From positions 6,221-70,220 of the forward strand of contig NZ_JASLGR010000013.1 in NCBI RefSeq assembly GCF_030150155.1: a stretch of DNA of 64,000 bases. Reading direction: 5' to 3'. Below, piece after piece: positions 26,596-35,452 of the stretch (its first letter is position 1; every line of letters starts with the position of its first letter). This stretch comes from Nocardioides sp. (GTDB lineage Bacteria; Actinomycetota; Actinomycetes; Propionibacteriales; Nocardioidaceae). The notes beneath the pieces were generated by a model. That model had not been told where the DNA came from, ran no database searches, and saw nothing but the letters and a program-made list of their open reading frames with translations. The position numbers and the translations under genes are program-made.

Positions 26596-28280
26596 CACGC
26601 CACCACCGAGGCGATCAGACGCTGGGTGTACTCGTGCTCGGGTGCGGTCAGGATCTGGTCCATCGACCCCGCCTCGACCACCGAGCCGCGCTGCATCACG
26701 TAGGCCCGGTCGACCACCTGCCGGGCCACGGCCAGGTCGTGGGTGATCAGCAGCAGGCCGATCCCGAGCCGGGTGCGCAGGTCGTTGAGCAGGTTGAGCA
26801 CCTGCGCCTGCACCGAGACGTCGAGCGCCGAGACCGGCTCGTCGCAGATCAGCAGCTCGGGGCGGGGCGCCAGCGCCCGCGCGATCGCCACCCGTTGCAA
26901 CTCACCGCCCGACAGCGCTCGCGGCTTCCTCCGGGCGTACGCCGACGGCAGCCCGACCAGCTCCAGCAGCGCCGCCACGTCGAGGTCGTCCGAGGGTGCG
27001 ACCCGGAGCGCCTCGCCCAGGGTGGCCCCGATCGTCATCGCCGGGTTGAGGGTCGAGGTCGGGTCCTGGAAGACGATCTGGGCGCGCTGCGGACCGGGGC
27101 GGGTCGAGCCCCAGGTGATCGCTCCGGCGTCGAGCCGTTCGAGGCCCACCAGGGTGCGCGCCAGGGTGGTCTTGCCCGAGCCGGACTCGCCGACGATGCC
27201 GACCGCCTCGCCCGGTGCGACGCGGATCGAGACCCCGTCGAGAGCCGGCGGTGCGTCGGGGGCGAAGCGCCGGAACGCGTCGGTGACGCTGACCAGGTCC
27301 TCGGCGGCCACGGTGTCGGCGGCGACCCCGGTCGCCGGGTCCTCGGCGATGTCGGCGGCGTCACGCAGTGCGGCGACGGTGCGCTCCCCCGGGGCCAGCG
27401 GATGCCAGCAGGCGACCTCGCGCGGCTCCTGCTCGACCCCGGCCAGGGGCGGTGCCTCGGTGCGGCAGCGCTCGTCGGCCAGCGGGCAGCGGGCGGCGAA
27501 GACACAGCCCGTGATCGTCTCGCCCGGGTGCGGCACCGAGCCCGGCATCGTCGGGAGCAGCGCCAGGCGTCGCTCCAACGGGGGCTCGGAGTCGCGCAGG
27601 CCGGCGGTGTAGGGGTGGTGGGGCGCGGCCAGGACCGCACCGGAGGCGCCGGTCTCGACCACGCGACCGGCGTACATCACGATCAGGTCGTCGGCCTGGT
27701 GCCGGGCCACGGCGAGGTCGTGGGTGATCAGGATGAACGCCATCCGGCGCTCGGCCTGGATCCGGGCGATCAGGTCGAGCACCTGGCGCTGGGTGGTGAC
27801 GTCGAGCGCGGTGGTCGGCTCGTCGCCGATCAGCACGTCCGGGTCCGAGGCCAGTGCGGCCGCCAGGGCGACCCGCTGGCGCATCCCGCCGGAGAGCTCG
27901 AAGGGGTACTGGCCGGCGACCCGCGCCGGCAGGTCGACCTCGGCCAGACGGCGTTCGATCTCGGCCTTGAGCGCACTGCCCGACAGCCCCGTCAGCGGTG
28001 CGGCGATCTGGTCGCCGCAGCGGTGCAGCGGGGACAGGCTGGTGAACGGGTTCTGCAGCAGCAGCCCGACCCGACCGTCGGTGCTGACCGTGCCGGTCGA
28101 GGTCAGGCCGGGCGGCAGCAGACCGGAGACGGCCTTGGCCGACACCGACTTGCCCGAGCCCGACTCACCGACGATGGCGATGGTCCGGCCGGGCGCGACC
28201 GCGAGGTCGAGGCCGGTCACGATCGGGCCGTGCGGCCCGGTGACGGCGAGGTCGGTGACCTCGAGTCCGGTGAACGTCAT
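26595..28280 (-). CDS. Dipeptide-type ABC transporter, duplicated ATP-binding protein (DppD-DppF fusion)
   Basis: A 561-residue protein with two complete ABC domains. First: GESGSGKSVSAKAVSG, signature LSGGMRQRVALAAAL, LIGDEPTTALDV, and the oligopeptide-family C-terminal Cys motif (CVFAARCPLADERCRTEAPPL...CWHPL). Second: GESGSGKTTLARTL, LSGGELQRVAIARAL, LICDEPVSALDV. It energises the two permeases encoded immediately upstream. The second domain lacks the C-terminal Cys extension. The overlap with the permease gene upstream (ATGA) and the regulator downstream (TGATG) shows tight coupling. Confidence 0.93.
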   Translation of the reverse strand: MTFTGLEVTDLAVTGPHGPIVTGLDLAVAPGRTIAIVGESGSGKSVSAKAVSGLLPPGLTSTGTVSTDGRVGLLLQNPFTSLSPLHRCGDQIAAPLTGLSGSALKAEIERRLAEVDLPARVAGQYPFELSGGMRQRVALAAALASDPDVLIGDEPTTALDVTTQRQVLDLIARIQAERRMAFILITHDLAVARHQADDLIVMYAGRVVETGASGAVLAAPHHPYTAGLRDSEPPLERRLALLPTMPGSVPHPGETITGCVFAARCPLADERCRTEAPPLAGVEQEPREVACWHPLAPGERTVAALRDAADIAEDPATGVAADTVAAEDLVSVTDAFRRFAPDAPPALDGVSIRVAPGEAVGIVGESGSGKTTLARTLVGLERLDAGAITWGSTRPGPQRAQIVFQDPTSTLNPAMTIGATLGEALRVAPSDDLDVAALLELVGLPSAYARRKPRALSGGELQRVAIARALAPRPELLICDEPVSALDVSVQAQVLNLLNDLRTRLGIGLLLITHDLAVARQVVDRAYVMQRGSVVEAGSMDQILTAPEHEYTQRLIASVVA

Positions 28281-29095
28281 CGCTTCTCCCCTGCCGCCGT
28301 GAGCCGCTCGCCGACCAGGTCACCGAGCAGGTTGACCAGGGTCGCGGTGATGATGATCAGCAGGCCGGGCACGACCGCGGCGGCCCAGTTCAGGCCGAGC
28401 AGGTCGCGACCGTCGCTGAGCTGACGGCCCCAGTCCGCGTGCCCGGGTCCGATGCCGAGGCCGAGGAAGGAGAGCGCGGAGATCGAGACGAGGGCGAACG
28501 CGACGTTGATCAGCATCGTGGCGAACGCGATCGGGAGCACGTTGGGCACCAGGTGGCGGAACATGATCCGCCACCGCGACAGGCCGAGCACCTGGGCCGC
28601 CTCGACATAGGGCAGGCCGCGCTGGGCGAGCACCGCTCCCCTGACCATCCGGATGTCGGTGGGCGAGAAGAGCACCACCAGGACGCCGACGGTGACCCAG
28701 TAGCCGCCGTCGATGAGGCCCGCGACCACGATCGCGATCAGGGTCGTCGGCAGGGCCAGCAGGAGGTCGGCGTACTTGGACAGGAGCAGGTCCAGCCAGC
28801 CGCCGGAGTACCCGGCGATGGTGCCGAGCAGCAGTCCGATCGCCATCGAGCCGAGGGCGATCACGACCGGTCCGACGACGGCGCTGCGCGCCCCGGCGAC
28901 GGCCATCTGGAGGACGTCGCGGCCGAGCTGGTCAGTGCCGAACAGGTGTCCGCCGGTGCCCGGCGCGGTGGTGCCGAGCAGGATGTCCTTGTGGGTCGCG
29001 TCGGGCACCAGCAGCCCGGAGAACGCAGCACACACGGCGATCACGACCAGCGGCAGCGCCAGCAGCGAGAGCGTGAGGGTGGAGGTCCGCTTCAT
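28277..29095 (-). CDS. ABC transporter permease (DppC type)
   Basis: A 272-residue permease with an N-terminal helix, the OppC/DppC signature HLFGTDQLGRDVLQMAVAGAR, and five further helices with the EAA loop YVEAAQVLGLSRWRIMFRHLVPNVLP. It forms the channel with the DppB-type permease; genes overlap by 4 bp on both sides. Confidence 0.93.
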   Translation of the reverse strand: MKRTSTLTLSLLALPLVVIAVCAAFSGLLVPDATHKDILLGTTAPGTGGHLFGTDQLGRDVLQMAVAGARSAVVGPVVIALGSMAIGLLLGTIAGYSGGWLDLLLSKYADLLLALPTTLIAIVVAGLIDGGYWVTVGVLVVLFSPTDIRMVRGAVLAQRGLPYVEAAQVLGLSRWRIMFRHLVPNVLPIAFATMLINVAFALVSISALSFLGLGIGPGHADWGRQLSDGRDLLGLNWAAAVVPGLLIIITATLVNLLGDLVGERLTAAGEKR

Positions 29096-30042
29096 CGGCG
29101 TGCTCCTCGGACGCGGGGGTCGATCGCCCAGGTCGCCACATCGACGGCCAGGGCGGTCAGGGCGATCACGGCGGCGGTGAGCAGGGTGATCGCCTGGACG
29201 ACGGGGATGTCCTTGAACGTGACCGAGCTGGCCAGCAGCGAGCCCAGGCCGGGCAGCGCGAAGGTCACCTCGACCAGCAGCGTGCCACCGAAGAAGAACG
29301 CGAAGACCAGGCCGAGCGAGGTCACGATCGGGATCGCGGCGTTGCGCAGCACCAGCCGGGCGATGGCCAGCTCGGAGAGCCGCCGGCTGCGGGCGAAGGT
29401 GACGTAGTCCGACCCCAGCTCGCGTACGACGGCGGTGCGGGTGAGCTTGAAGACCAGCGCCCCCGAGGCGAACGCCAGCGTGATCGCGGGCAGGGTGAGG
29501 TGCCAGACCCGGTCGACGAAGCCCTCCCCGAGTCCGAAGACCGGGAAGATCGAGAGCTTCACGCCGAGCAGGTAGAGCAGCACCAGGCCGATCGCGAAGC
29601 TGGGCGCCCCGACGCCGACGAAGGCTGCCCCACCGAGCAGGCGGTCGGAGAGACCACCGGCACGCCAGGCGGCCCAGAAGCCGGCCGGGACACCGATCAC
29701 GACGGTGAGCACGAACGCCATCAGGGCGAGCTCCCCGGTGACCCCGGCACGCGAGCCGAGCAGGCTCGTCACCGAGCCGCCGCTGCGCACCGAGGTGCCG
29801 AAGTCGAAGTGCAGCGCGTCACCGAGCCAGCGCAGGTACTGCAGCCAGAACGGGTCGTCGAGGTGATACTGCGCCTTGATCGCCGCGAGCGCCTCGGGTG
29901 AGGGCGTGCGCGGCCCGAGCAGGTTGCGAGCCGGGTCCCCCGGCGCCATGTAGAGCAGCGTGAAGACGACCAGGGAGAGCGCCAGCAGCAGGACCACCGT
30001 GGCGAGCAGCCGGGCGCCCACGAAGCGCAGCACCGGGGGCAT
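29092..30042 (-). CDS. ABC transporter permease (DppB type)
   Basis: A 316-residue permease: N-terminal helix FVGARLLATVVLLLALSLVVF, MAPGDPARNLLGPRTPSPEALAAIKAQYHLD, DFGTSVRSGGSV, and the EAA loop DYVTFARSRRLSELAIARLVLRNAAIP. These are the standard features of oligopeptide/nickel-type DppB proteins. It begins three bases after the substrate-binding protein stop. Confidence 0.93.
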   Translation of the reverse strand: MPPVLRFVGARLLATVVLLLALSLVVFTLLYMAPGDPARNLLGPRTPSPEALAAIKAQYHLDDPFWLQYLRWLGDALHFDFGTSVRSGGSVTSLLGSRAGVTGELALMAFVLTVVIGVPAGFWAAWRAGGLSDRLLGGAAFVGVGAPSFAIGLVLLYLLGVKLSIFPVFGLGEGFVDRVWHLTLPAITLAFASGALVFKLTRTAVVRELGSDYVTFARSRRLSELAIARLVLRNAAIPIVTSLGLVFAFFFGGTLLVEVTFALPGLGSLLASSVTFKDIPVVQAITLLTAAVIALTALAVDVATWAIDPRVRGARR

Positions 30043-30045
30043 GCC

Positions 30046-31707
30046 TCAGCCCCGGCTCTTGATCCGCTGGGTCCAGGGCGAGAGCAGGGTGTACGAGCCG
30101 AGGTCCTCGATCGTGTACGAGGACTCGATCGCGTACGCCGCCTCGCCCCACCACAGCGGCAGGTACGCGACGTCGGCCAGGGCGAGCCGCTGGGCCTCGA
30201 TCAGCTCGTCGACGCGCGCGGACTCGTCGGTCTCCGAGGTGGCCTTGGCCAGCAGGGCGGCGACCTTGGGGTTCTTGTACGACGCCGGGTTGCCCGCGCC
30301 GAGGAACCAGTTCGGCAGCTCGGCCGGGTCGCCGGTGGTGTTGAAGTAGCTCATGTAGGCCAGGCCGTACTTGTCGGACCCGATGGTGCCGTACCACTGC
30401 TCGGTCGGCATCTCCTTGATCTCGATCTCGATGCCGAGCTCCTTGACCGCCTCGGCCAGGGCCTGGAAGACCAGGCTGACCTCGCCGATGCCGAGCTCCT
30501 TGACCGCCTCGGCCAGGGCCTGGAAGACCAGGCTGACCTCGCGGGCGTCGGAGGCGACCCCGACGGTGGTCTTGAAGCCCTGGGGCACCTTCGACTGGGC
30601 CAGCTCCGCCTTGGCCTTGTCCAGGTCGTAGGGCAGGTCGAGCAGGGCGAGCTTCTGCAGCGCCTCGGAGTCGGTGTAGAGCGAGGCGACCTGCTCGGGC
30701 GTGGTCAGCGCGGTGGCCGGCTGGCCGTGGCCGCCGAGCAGCGACGTCACGTAGCCGGCGCGGTCGGCGGCGTACGCGATCGCACGGCGCACGTGGACGT
30801 CGTCGAACGGCGCCACGGCGGTGTTGAAGTCGATCCCGACGTAGCTGCGGTTGGGGGCGAACAGGACGGTCGTGGAGCCGGCCTTCTTCCACTGCGCGGC
30901 CTGGCTGATCGAGACGTTGACGGCCAGGTCGATGTCGCCGGACTCGCGGGCGAGGATCCGGGTGGACTCCTCGGGGATGAACTTGATCTCGACCTTCTTG
31001 ATCGCGACGTTGCCGCCCCACCACTTCCCGGTGGCCTCGAGCACGACGCCGGAGTCGGGGGTGAAGGAGGTGACCTTGTACGGGCCGGTGCCGGTGACCA
31101 GGCCCTTGGTGGTGCCGAGCTGGGCGACGCCGCCGGCGGCGGTGACGAAGCGCTCGGCGGTCACCCAGAAGGCGTTGGCCGCGGTCGGGCCCCAGGCGAA
31201 GGCGACGTCGGGCGAGGAGAGCGTGATGGTGACCTGCTGCGGGCCGGTCTTCTTCGCACCCTTGACGTTGGCCCAGTAGTACGCCGTGTTCGGCGCGACC
31301 TTGGCGTCCTTGGCGAGGTTCACCGAGTAGACGATGTCCTCGGGGGTGACGGCGCTGCCGTCGCTGAAGGTGGCGTCCTCACGCAGCTCGTAGACGTACG
31401 TCGTGGGGGTGGCCTGCTTCCACGACTTCGCGAGCGCCGGTGCCAGCGCGCCGGAGCTGTCGGGGGCGACCAGACCCTCGAGGACCAGGGTCGCCACGAA
31501 GTAGTTGACGATCCCGGCCTCCTTGCCCGGGTAGAGGTTGGTCAGCGAGGAGGGCAGCGCCACCGTGAGGGTGTCGATCTTGCCCGACCCACCGGAGCCG
31601 GTCTTCGACGAGCCGGAGTCGCCGCAGGCCGCGAGGGCGGCGAGCAGAGCGACCGCACCGGTGCCCTGGAACAGGGTCCGTCGGTTGATGGTGATGGTGC
31701 GGTCCAT
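30046..31707 (-). CDS. ABC transporter substrate-binding protein (SBP_bac_5 family)
   Basis: A 553-residue lipoprotein: twin-arginine-like INRRTLFQG leader and lipobox LAALAACG, then the SBP family-5 fold (SWKQATPTTYVYELREDATFSDGSAVTPEDIVYSV, VTGTGPYKV, YVGIDFNTAVAPFDDVHVRRAIAYAADR). It would capture a peptide-like or other organic ligand for the DppBCDF-type complex. The ATG at 31707 has an AGAAGGAGA RBS. A 19-residue stretch, EVSLVFQALAEAVKELGIG, is encoded twice in tandem, an in-frame duplication in the C-terminal lobe that may alter or disable ligand binding. Confidence 0.93.
   Translation of the reverse strand: MDRTITINRRTLFQGTGAVALLAALAACGDSGSSKTGSGGSGKIDTLTVALPSSLTNLYPGKEAGIVNYFVATLVLEGLVAPDSSGALAPALAKSWKQATPTTYVYELREDATFSDGSAVTPEDIVYSVNLAKDAKVAPNTAYYWANVKGAKKTGPQQVTITLSSPDVAFAWGPTAANAFWVTAERFVTAAGGVAQLGTTKGLVTGTGPYKVTSFTPDSGVVLEATGKWWGGNVAIKKVEIKFIPEESTRILARESGDIDLAVNVSISQAAQWKKAGSTTVLFAPNRSYVGIDFNTAVAPFDDVHVRRAIAYAADRAGYVTSLLGGHGQPATALTTPEQVASLYTDSEALQKLALLDLPYDLDKAKAELAQSKVPQGFKTTVGVASDAREVSLVFQALAEAVKELGIGEVSLVFQALAEAVKELGIEIEIKEMPTEQWYGTIGSDKYGLAYMSYFNTTGDPAELPNWFLGAGNPASYKNPKVAALLAKATSETDESARVDELIEAQRLALADVAYLPLWWGEAAYAIESSYTIEDLGSYTLLSPWTQRIKSRG
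30429..30542. repeat. Perfect 57-bp tandem duplication inside the substrate-binding protein gene
   Basis: Bases 30429-30485 are repeated exactly at 30486-30542 (57 bp = 19 codons, frame kept). The lack of any mismatch implies a very recent duplication or an assembly artefact. Confidence 0.95.
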
Positions 31708-31775
31708 CGCATTCTCCTTCTGAGGTCCGATCGCCGAGATCGATGTGTTTAGTGAATCTTTGCAGATGCCACTCC

Positions 31776-33050
31776 TCAGTGAACAGGGGTCCGCTTCATG
31801 AGACGCGTCACCAACTGGTGGACAAGTTCGCCCTCGTCGGCCCGGACCAGGCGGTAGTCGCGCACCACCACCTCCCCCGCCACGACCACATGCCGCGGCC
31901 GCCGCCCCGGCGATCCCCAGAGCAGGCCCGCGACCGGATCGGCGATCCCCGCGTCCGCGACACCGCCCACGTCCCAGACACACAGGTCGCCGCCGTACAC
32001 CGTGCCGAGCTCGGGTCGGCCCAGGCCGCCGGCCCCACCGCCGGTCGCCATCCTCAGCACCGTCCGGGCCGGCAGCTGCGGGCCGACCAGGCCCGAGACC
32101 TGCATCGCCAGCCGGGCGTCGGCGAGCAGGTGGCCGGCGTCGTTCGATCCCCCGCCCGAGGTGCCCAGCCCGACCGCGATCCCGGCCTCCAGCAGCGCCG
32201 CCACCGGAGCGATCCCCCAGCCCATCGGCACGTCGCAGCCCGGGGCGTGGGTGGCGCTCACCCCGGCCCGGGCGATCCGCTCGATCTCCGCGGGCGTCAC
32301 GTCGCACAGGTGCGCGATCGTGACGTCGGGCTCCAGCCAGCCCCACTCCTCCAGCAGGTCGATCGGACGGCGCCCGTAGCGCTCCAGCGCGATCGCGGTG
32401 TCGACCTGCTCGTTGGCCTGGGTACGCCGCTTGAGGCCGTGGCGGCGGGCGACCTCGCCGAGCGCCTCGAACGTCTCACGCGCGTCGGAGTGCACCCCGG
32501 CCGGGCCGACCGCGACCTGGAGCAGCCCCTCGTCGCTGACCCCGCGCGCACCGACGCCGAGCGCCGTCACGATCGCCTCGGCCGAGGCCGCCGCCCAGGC
32601 CGGGTCGTCGCGGGCCGAGCCCCGCACGAAGACCAGGCGACCACCCAGGGTGGCCGCCGCCCCGACGGTCGCCTCGGCCAGCGCGACGGTGTCGGCCACC
32701 GGTGCCCCGTGCGGCCAGTTGAGGTGGTGGTCGGCCACCGTGGTGACCCCGCACAGCAGCGACTCCGCGATCCCGATCGCCGCTGCGGCGGCATAGAGAT
32801 CCGGGTCGTGCCCGGCGCCGTCGTACGCCGCTGCCATCGTCGGCAGCCACTGCGCCATCGGCACCCCACGGGTGCCCGGCAGGGTGCGGAAGGCGCTCTG
32901 CAGCAAGTGGTGGTGGGCGTTGACCAGCCCCGGCGTGACGACGCAGTCGGTGGCGTCGAGGTCCTCGCGCAGCGCCGCGACCTCCAGGCTCCCGGTGACC
33001 TCGGTGCCGTCGCCGACCCAGACCGCGCGGGCCTCGTGCAGCGTCCCCAT
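31776..33050 (-). CDS. TRZ/ATZ-type amidohydrolase (deaminase-like)
   Basis: A 424-residue metal-dependent hydrolase of the subtype I amidohydrolase group. Metal ligands: VVTPGLVNAHHHLLQS (HxH), the later AHLCDVT histidine, and LGTSGGGSNDAGHLL with the catalytic Asp. The closest known group contains 8-oxoguanine deaminase, guanine-like deaminases, atrazine chlorohydrolase and hydroxyatrazine hydrolase; specific substrate not assignable. It starts at ATG 33050, overlapping the reductase stop by one base, and precedes the transporter genes by 68 bp. Hydrolytic deamination of an N-heterocycle would release ammonia, consistent with GlnR control of the operon. Confidence 0.88.
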   Translation of the reverse strand: MGTLHEARAVWVGDGTEVTGSLEVAALREDLDATDCVVTPGLVNAHHHLLQSAFRTLPGTRGVPMAQWLPTMAAAYDGAGHDPDLYAAAAAIGIAESLLCGVTTVADHHLNWPHGAPVADTVALAEATVGAAATLGGRLVFVRGSARDDPAWAAASAEAIVTALGVGARGVSDEGLLQVAVGPAGVHSDARETFEALGEVARRHGLKRRTQANEQVDTAIALERYGRRPIDLLEEWGWLEPDVTIAHLCDVTPAEIERIARAGVSATHAPGCDVPMGWGIAPVAALLEAGIAVGLGTSGGGSNDAGHLLADARLAMQVSGLVGPQLPARTVLRMATGGGAGGLGRPELGTVYGGDLCVWDVGGVADAGIADPVAGLLWGSPGRRPRHVVVAGEVVVRDYRLVRADEGELVHQLVTRLMKRTPVH

Positions 33051-34018
33051 CAGAACAGGTCCAGCACGAGCCGCGGGCTGCGCGCCCGCGAGACGCACGG
33101 GTAGAAGAGCCGGTTCTCGGCCTGTTCCCCGGACGACAGGATCGAGTCGCGGTGGTCGCCCTCGCCCTCGAGCAGCACCGTCTCGCAGGTGCCGCAGGTG
33201 CCCTCCCGGCACGAGGAGACGACCAGGAAGCCCTCCTCCTCGATCACGTCGAGCGCGCTGCGGTCGGCGGGCACCTCGAAGACCCGCCCGCCGGCCTCGA
33301 TCTCGAAGGCGGTGTCGACGTGTGCGCCGACCTCCTTGGGGGTGAAGTGCTCGACGTGGACCGGCACACCGGCGGCGAGCCCGAGCTCCTCGGCCGCGGC
33401 GAGCATCCCGGCCGGACCGCAGCACCAGACCTGGGTCGCGCCCTGCACGACGCCGCTCAGATCCAGGCCGGTGCCCTCGTCGTCGACGTGGAGCCGCACC
33501 CGGTCGCCGTACGTCGTCACGAGGCGCTCCGCGTAGGCCATCGAGGCCCTGCTCCGACCGGCGTAGTGCAGCACCCAGGTCCGCCCCGCCGCGGTGGCCG
33601 CCTCGATCATCGGCAGCAGCGGGGTGATCCCGATCCCGCCGGCGACGAAGGTGACGGGACCCTCCACCGGGGCGAAGGTGAAGTGGTTGCGCGGCATCCG
33701 GCAGCGCAGCGCCGCACCGACGGCGAGGTCGTGCATCAGCGCCGAGCCGCCCCGGCTCTCGGCCTCGCGGCGGACCGCGACGGTCCACTCGGCGGCGGTC
33801 TCGGGCCCCCGCGGGCCGCACAGCGAGTACTGCCGGTCCAGGTCGGGGGCGAGCAGCAGGTCGAGGTGCGCGCCGGGCTCCCACGCGGGCAGATCGGTGC
33901 CGTCCGGGGCGGTGAAGGTGAGCTCGACGACGCCGTCGGCGACGTCGAGGCGACGGGTCAGGACGAGGTCGATCAGGACGTCGACGGACGGCTGGGCAAG
34001 GGCGGTGTGGTTCGTCAT
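33050..34018 (-). CDS. PDR/VanB family oxidoreductase (FMN/NAD + [2Fe-2S])
   Basis: A 322-residue three-domain reductase: FMN domain (DRQYSLCGPRGPE), NAD domain (VTFVAGGIGITPLLPMIEAA; QVWCCGPAGML), and a C-terminal plant-type ferredoxin with SSCREGTCGTCETVLLEGEG and a distal ...YPCVSRA (four Cys ligands). Such proteins pass electrons from NAD(P)H to a Rieske oxygenase (vanillate demethylase type). No oxygenase component is encoded in the window, so the acceptor is elsewhere or different. It is first in the long minus-strand operon, directly after a GlnR-type box. Start ATG 34018 matches the family N-terminus. Confidence 0.92.
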   Translation of the reverse strand: MTNHTALAQPSVDVLIDLVLTRRLDVADGVVELTFTAPDGTDLPAWEPGAHLDLLLAPDLDRQYSLCGPRGPETAAEWTVAVRREAESRGGSALMHDLAVGAALRCRMPRNHFTFAPVEGPVTFVAGGIGITPLLPMIEAATAAGRTWVLHYAGRSRASMAYAERLVTTYGDRVRLHVDDEGTGLDLSGVVQGATQVWCCGPAGMLAAAEELGLAAGVPVHVEHFTPKEVGAHVDTAFEIEAGGRVFEVPADRSALDVIEEEGFLVVSSCREGTCGTCETVLLEGEGDHRDSILSSGEQAENRLFYPCVSRARSPRLVLDLF

Positions 34019-34070
34019 CGCGGCACACGCTAACCGCGAAAACGGCTCGGATCGGGGGTGGTCAACGGTT

Positions 34071-34119
34071 GTAACAAACGTTTCAGAACAGTGAAATCGA
34101 AGCGTTACAGCAGGGAAAC
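34071..34119. promoter_or_regulatory. Extended GlnR-type nitrogen box in divergent promoter region
   Basis: Five 5-mers fall exactly on an 11-bp phase: GTAAC (34071), TTCAG (34082), GAAAT (34093), GTTAC (34104), GAAAC (34115). The last pair is a perfect GTnAC-n6-GAAAC and, with GAAAT before it, forms three of the four half-sites of the published actinobacterial GlnR box (GTnAC-n6-GaAAC repeated). It lies between the reductase operon (start 34018, minus) and the amidohydrolase operon (start 34143, plus). The inner pairs TGTAAC/GTTACA and TTTCA/TGAAA are also nested palindromes. GlnR usually activates such genes in nitrogen limitation. Confidence 0.7.
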
Positions 34120-34142
34120 AGGGCGTTCCTAGCGTGCTCCTC

Positions 34143-35369
34143 ATGCCCCCTCGTTCGGTGTCCCTGCTGCGCAACGCCACCCTGTCCGACGGACGTCGCG
34201 TCGACGTCGCGATCGACGGTGCCGTCGTGCACGACGTGTTCGAGGCCGGCACGGCGGCGACCCCCGAGGCCGCGGCGGCCGACCCGGCGAGCGTGCTGGA
34301 CCTGGACGGCTACCTGCTGCTGACCGCGCCAGCCGACCCGCACGCCCACCTCGACAAGGCACTCAGCTTCGACGCCGTACAGCCGCCGTTCGGCGACCTC
34401 GGCACCGCGATCGAGGCGTGGATCGCCTGGAGTGCCGACGTCACGATCGACAACATCGTGGCCCGTGCCCGCGAGCAGGTCCTTCAGATGGTGGCCAACG
34501 GCACCACCGCGATCCGCTCCCACGCCGACGTCCTGCCCGGCAACGCCGCCCGCAACGTCGCGGCACTGGCCCAGGTCCGGGCCGAACTCGGGCACCTGGT
34601 CGACCTGGAGATCGTCGCGCTGTGCAGCTCGTTCGTCTCCGACGCCGAGATCGAGGAGGCGCTGGCCGCCGGCGCGACGGTGCTCGGCGGCGCCCCGCAC
34701 CTGGCCGAGGACCCGATCGCCGAGCTCGAGCGGCTGCTCGCGATCGCCGAGCGACACCACCTCGCCGTCGACCTGCACACCGACGAGAGCCTGGACGGTC
34801 CGCTCACCCTGGACGCCTACGCCCGGGCGGTCCGCGACTGGCCGCGCGACCGGCAGTACTCCGCCGGGCACTGCTGCCGGCTGGGCACCCTGGAGTCCGC
34901 CGAGCTCGACGCCGTGATCGACGAGGTGAAGGCCTCCGACCTCGGGATCATCTCGCTGCCGATCACCAACCTCTACCTGCAGGGCTGGCAGCACCCGGTC
35001 TCCACGCCCCGCGGCCTGACCGCACTGCGGGCCCTGATCGACGCCGGGGTGCGGGTCGGCGCGGGTGCCGACAACGTCCGCGACCCGTTCAACCCGGTCG
35101 GGCGCAGCGACGCGTTCGAGACCGCCTCGCTGCTGATCACGGCCGGGCATCTCACCCCCGAGGAGTCCTGGTCCCTGGTCAGCGACGGCGCCCGCTCGGT
35201 GATGGGGCTCCCGGTCGCCGGGGCCGTCCCCGGTGCCCGCGCCGACCTGGTCGCGATCCGAGCCGCCAGCCTGCTGGAGGCGATCGCGGTGGCCAGCGCC
35301 GACCGACTCGTGCTGCACGGCGGCCGTCTCATCGCCGAGACGACCCTCTCCCGCTCCCTGGCCCTCTAG
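34143..35369 (+). CDS. Cytosine deaminase-like amidohydrolase
   Basis: A 408-residue hydrolase: LTAPADPHAHLDKALSF (HxH metal motif with the Lys-bearing DKAL of the CodA/AtzC group), GTTAIRSHADV, VDLHTDES, GHCCRLGTL, and GVRVGAGADNVRDPFNPVG with the catalytic Asp. The DPHxHLDK pattern places it near cytosine deaminase and N-isopropylammelide hydrolase rather than dihydroorotase. It begins the plus-strand transporter operon just after the GlnR-type box. Start ATG 34143 chosen; GTG at 34134 would add three residues. Confidence 0.88.
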   Translation: MPPRSVSLLRNATLSDGRRVDVAIDGAVVHDVFEAGTAATPEAAAADPASVLDLDGYLLLTAPADPHAHLDKALSFDAVQPPFGDLGTAIEAWIAWSADVTIDNIVARAREQVLQMVANGTTAIRSHADVLPGNAARNVAALAQVRAELGHLVDLEIVALCSSFVSDAEIEEALAAGATVLGGAPHLAEDPIAELERLLAIAERHHLAVDLHTDESLDGPLTLDAYARAVRDWPRDRQYSAGHCCRLGTLESAELDAVIDEVKASDLGIISLPITNLYLQGWQHPVSTPRGLTALRALIDAGVRVGAGADNVRDPFNPVGRSDAFETASLLITAGHLTPEESWSLVSDGARSVMGLPVAGAVPGARADLVAIRAASLLEAIAVASADRLVLHGGRLIAETTLSRSLAL

Positions 35370-35452
35370 ATCCCCGGCCCTCTCGATCCCCGGCCCCTGA
35401 ACCACCGGATCATCCTGATCCGCCCGACCCTGCTCTGCGAAGGGACTCCCAC

